Shown here: positions 62,139 through 64,000 of the stretch, piece by piece | How the letters are laid out: each line of letters opens with the position of its first letter | How positions within the stretch are numbered: the stretch's first letter is position 1 | DNA from: Denitrobaculum tricleocarpae | GTDB taxonomy: Bacteria > Pseudomonadota > Alphaproteobacteria > Kiloniellales > Kiloniellaceae | DNA: 64,000 nucleotides | Direction of reading: 5' to 3' | Assembly (NCBI RefSeq): GCF_007004665.1 | Contig: NZ_ML660062.1 | Location: forward strand, 124,001 to 188,000 | Notes under the pieces: model-generated | Told to the model about the DNA's origin: nothing | Database searches by the model: none | What the model saw: the letters and a program-made list of their open reading frames with translations, nothing else | Program-made: the position numbers and the translations under genes

Positions 62139-62606
62139 GTGAAGAGAACCGCAGTCAACGCCAATGCGCGCCCCGCATCCCCAGAGACGGCGGAGGAGTC
62201 CTATCAGCTCGACGATCAGTTCGGCTTCATCCTGCGCCAGGTTTCCCAACGCCACACGGCGATCTTCGCGGAGACCATCCCCGAGGGCCTGACGACAACC
62301 CAGTTCGCCACCATCGCCCGGCTTTACGAGCTCGGCTCCTGCTCCCAAAACCGCCTGGGCCGCCTGACCTCCATGGACGCCGCCACCATCAAAGGTGTCA
62401 TCGCAAGGCTCGCCAAACGCGACCTGGCGAAAACCTGGACCGACCCGGAAGACAGCCGGCGTTTGCTCGTGGGCTTGACGGATGAGGGCCGCGCGCTGGC
62501 GGAACGGGCCTTTCCGAAAGCCTTTGAGATTACGGATAAAACGTTGGAACCGCTGAGTGCAGGGGAGCGGGAAGTGCTGATGGAGTTGTTGGTACGGTTG
62601 CGGTAG
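62139..62606 (+). CDS. MarR-family transcriptional regulator
   Basis: The protein (155 residues from GTG 62139) has the MarR fold: dimerisation helices around QLDDQFGFILRQVSQRHTAIF, a winged HTH with SQNRLGRLTSMDAATIKGVIARLAKRDLAKTWTD and the wing DPEDSRRLLVGLTDEG, then C-terminal helices. MarR proteins respond to small aromatic or carboxylic ligands; NicR, the repressor of nicotinate genes in Pseudomonas putida, belongs to this family. It follows the catabolic cluster in the same direction and is the likely local regulator. GTG 62088 is an alternative start adding 17 non-family residues. Confidence 0.87.
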   Translation: MKRTAVNANARPASPETAEESYQLDDQFGFILRQVSQRHTAIFAETIPEGLTTTQFATIARLYELGSCSQNRLGRLTSMDAATIKGVIARLAKRDLAKTWTDPEDSRRLLVGLTDEGRALAERAFPKAFEITDKTLEPLSAGEREVLMELLVRLR

Positions 62607-62623
62607 GGCGTCTGTTCCCAAAT

Positions 62624-62653
62624 TTGACAAATTACTCATATTTACTATATATT
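62624..62653 (+). promoter_or_regulatory. Sigma-70-type promoter for the parDE pair
   Basis: TTGACA at 62624-62629 and TATATT at 62648-62653 (18-bp spacing; TATATA at 62646 gives 16) lie 35 bp before the antitoxin start in an AT-rich patch. TTAC...GTAA inverted half-sites overlap the -10 region, where ParD-type autorepression would act. Confidence 0.55.
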
Positions 62654-62687
62654 GGTAACATTACTTGTTTAAGCGATGGGAACCAAC

Positions 62688-62927
62688 ATGGCCAAAACCA
62701 CCAGTATTTCCCTGGGAGATCATTTCAATGACTTCGTTGAACAGCAGGTCGCTTCGGGGCGTTACGGCTCTGCGAGCGAGGTGGTGAGGGCTGGCTTGCG
62801 GTCTTTGGAGCAGCTTGAGACAAGGCATCAAGCCCTGCAGAAGGCGATATCTGCAGGCCTTGAGAGCGGTATCGCGGAAGATTTTGATATGGACGCACTA
62901 CAGAAAGAGCTGGACGCCGAGGCGTGA
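62688..62927 (+). CDS. parD: ParD-type antitoxin
   Basis: The product, 79 residues from ATG 62688 with GGGA six bases upstream, is a ribbon-helix-helix antitoxin of the ParD/CC2985 type: TTSISLGDHFNDFVEQQVAS, GRYGSASEVVRAGLRSLEQL and an acidic toxin-binding C-terminus (IAEDFDMDALQKELDAEA). It neutralises the ParE-type toxin encoded next, with which it overlaps by GTGA, and should repress its own promoter. GC content is clearly lower than in the preceding operon. Confidence 0.9.
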   Translation: MAKTTSISLGDHFNDFVEQQVASGRYGSASEVVRAGLRSLEQLETRHQALQKAISAGLESGIAEDFDMDALQKELDAEA

Positions 62928-63229
62928 CCGGTTTTCGCGTCAGTAAAGCGGCGCTTGCGGATCTCCGAAGTATCGGCCGCTATACAGAAAAACAATGGGG
63001 AAGGTTACAGCGGCGGCTTTATCTGAAAGGTCTCAACGACGGTTTCAAAACCCTGTCGGTCACACCCACAATCGCCGCCGAGAGACAGCAATTTGAGCCG
63101 CCGGTCCGGATCCACCCCTACGAAAAGCATCTGATCGTTTACGTCCTGGAAGAAAAGGGAATTCTAATCGTCCGCGTGCTACATCAGAGTATGGATGTTC
63201 CAGGGCAGTTGTCGAGTGATCATAAGTAG
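62924..63229 (+). CDS. parE: ParE-type toxin
   Basis: The 101-residue product is a RelE/ParE-superfamily toxin: FRVSKAALADLRSIGRYTEKQWG at the N-terminus, the central FEPPVRIHPYEKHLIVYVLEE strands and the C-terminal ILIVRVLHQSMDV. ParE toxins poison DNA gyrase; RelE relatives cut mRNA. Pairing with a ParD antitoxin supports the ParE type. It begins at GTG within the antitoxin stop codon, as usual for coupled TA pairs. Confidence 0.9.
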   Translation: MTGFRVSKAALADLRSIGRYTEKQWGRLQRRLYLKGLNDGFKTLSVTPTIAAERQQFEPPVRIHPYEKHLIVYVLEEKGILIVRVLHQSMDVPGQLSSDHK

Positions 63230-63256
63230 TATTATGTCCCTGTGTTTTAAACTAAC

Positions 63257-63598
63257 TTGTTTCAAACTATCCCCGAGGGCCTGACCACCACCCAGTTCGC
63301 CACCATCGCCCGCCTCTACGAGCTGGGCTCCTGCTCCCAAAACCGCCTGGGCCGCCTGACCTCCATGGACGCCGCCACCATCAAGGGCGTCATCGCAAGG
63401 CTCGCCAAACGCGATCTGGCGCAGACCTGGACCGACCCGGAAGATAGCCGGCGTCTGCTGGTGGGTTTGACGGATGAGGGCCGGGCGCTGGCGGAGCGGG
63501 CCTTTCCGAAGGCCTTTGAGATTACGGATAAGACGCTGGAACCGCTGAGCGAGCGCGAGCGGGAGGTGTTGATGGAGCTGTTGGTGAGGTTGAGGTAG
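63257..63598 (+). pseudogene. 5'-truncated second copy of the MarR gene
   Basis: From the codons for IPEGLTTTQFATIARLYELG to the stop, this frame is nearly identical in protein (about 108 residues with only a few changes, such as AQTW for AKTW and EREREV for AGEREV) and close in DNA to the MarR gene at 62139. The first 45 or so residues, including the first dimerisation helix, are missing, and the only possible start is a TTG with no ribosome-binding site. It is probably non-functional, but a shortened DNA-binding product cannot be excluded. Confidence 0.82.
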
Positions 63599-63609
63599 GG
63601 GGTTGAACT

Positions 63610-63783
63610 TTGTCGTCGTTGGATCGAATTGAGGCAAAACGCCAAGCTCTGCAAATCGCTATCAGCGAAGGTTTTGAGAGCGGTATAGCCGAGAACTTCG
63701 ACATGGTTGCCTTACAGAGGGAACTTGATGAAGAGGCAGGCAGCTTCCAGGTGCAGGCATTTGACGCACAAAAGAAAACCTGA
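63610..63783 (+). pseudogene. Truncated ParD-like antitoxin remnant
   Basis: A 57-codon frame without an ATG start encodes the C-terminal half of a ParD-type antitoxin (LSSLDRIEAKRQALQIAISE, ESGIAENFDMVALQRELDEE), matching the intact antitoxin at 62688 from its LRSLEQLETRHQALQ onward. The N-terminal ribbon-helix-helix DNA-binding part is absent. The DNA is much more diverged than the MarR duplicate, so it seems to derive from a different ParD paralogue. A short unrelated tail (SFQVQAFDAQKKT) follows. No toxin gene follows directly. Confidence 0.7.
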
Positions 63784-63894
63784 CCCAGATCACCACTTGA
63801 GAAACTGCAAATATAGCACGCAGTCCCACCTTGAGTAATAAACGTAAATTTGTGATGCTATAGCCCGTAAAACACGAATAATTAGGCTCGTGCC

Positions 63895-64000
63895 GTGGAT
63901 ATTAGCGATATAGACTTGACAGAATTGCCGTCTGGTCGCGAAGAAGCATTCGTGTATTTTGAGAAATCTGTCCGAGACAAGCATGAAAGATCAGTTCAAG
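63895..64000 (+). CDS. Start of a gene cut by the window edge
   Basis: A frame opens at GTG 63895 after an in-frame stop and runs 35 codons to the edge. The peptide (DISDIDLTELPSGREEAFVY, then FEKSVRDKHERSVQ) is charged, helical and protein-like. No ribosome-binding site is obvious and no family is recognised, so this is a tentative partial gene. Confidence 0.35.
   Translation, partial: MDISDIDLTELPSGREEAFVYFEKSVRDKHERSVQ

Noticed and set aside
63790..63984. A 64-codon minus-strand frame at the right edge.
   Set aside because: No start signal or family resemblance, and it opposes a better plus-strand candidate.

Overview
The window reads as chromosomal DNA of an alphaproteobacterium, probably a Rhodospirillales-type (Kiloniellaceae/Rhodovibrionaceae-like) heterotroph. 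The grounds are indirect: an argD-argF-hslO operon with argE nearby, a pyruvate carboxylase, a class I fumarase, a tau-like ABC operon, a ferredoxin-containing class III cyclase, a tRNA-Gly(CCC) of alphaproteobacterial type, and many short palindromic repeats in the intergenic regions. No rRNA or ribosomal protein gene is present to fix the taxonomy. No transposase, integrase, prophage or CRISPR array was seen.

Layout. 0-8.9 kb: a YheO/DauR-type regulator, an IclR regulator, an FAD amine/amino-acid oxidoreductase, a TauABC-like importer, an AraC regulator, a cupin and a LysE/RhtB exporter; this looks like an uptake-and-oxidation unit for a small amine or sulfonate. 9-17 kb: class I fumarase, a LysR regulator divergent from a SnoaL-like protein, a PhzF-like epimerase and pyruvate carboxylase. 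17-26 kb: an anti-sigma-like/cupin protein with a long repeat linker, two small unknown proteins, an MFS carrier, tRNA-Gly, a YnjBCD-type ABC importer and an OmpA lipoprotein. 26-37 kb: apaG, folE, trkH, argE, an outer-membrane beta-barrel protein, a lipoprotein, hslO-argF-argD and a TraB/GumN protein. 37-47.6 kb: two ABC-2 permeases, then two paralogous membrane histidine kinases enclosing recX, a TPR protein, a cytochrome-b/ferredoxin/adenylate cyclase and a DUF1289 protein.

48-62.6 kb is the most interesting part. It is a one-directional catabolic cluster: a molybdenum hydroxylase (separate FAD subunit plus a fused 2Fe-2S/molybdopterin subunit), a 6-hydroxynicotinate reductase-like iron-sulfur enzyme, a UPF0280 protein, two tandem AA_synth (PF06684/DUF1185) proteins, a 2Fe-2S ferredoxin, a Rieske oxygenase, a complete branched-chain-type ABC importer with a fused LivH-LivM permease, and a MarR regulator. 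The enzyme order suggests import, hydroxylation, reductive dearomatisation and ring opening of an N-heteroaromatic acid, with an additional Rieske step. The substrate is not determined by the sequence.

62.6-64 kb: a ParDE toxin-antitoxin pair lies between the intact MarR gene and a second, 5'-truncated MarR copy, which is followed by a truncated ParD-like antitoxin. This indicates a local duplication or insertion. A further gene appears to start at the right edge.
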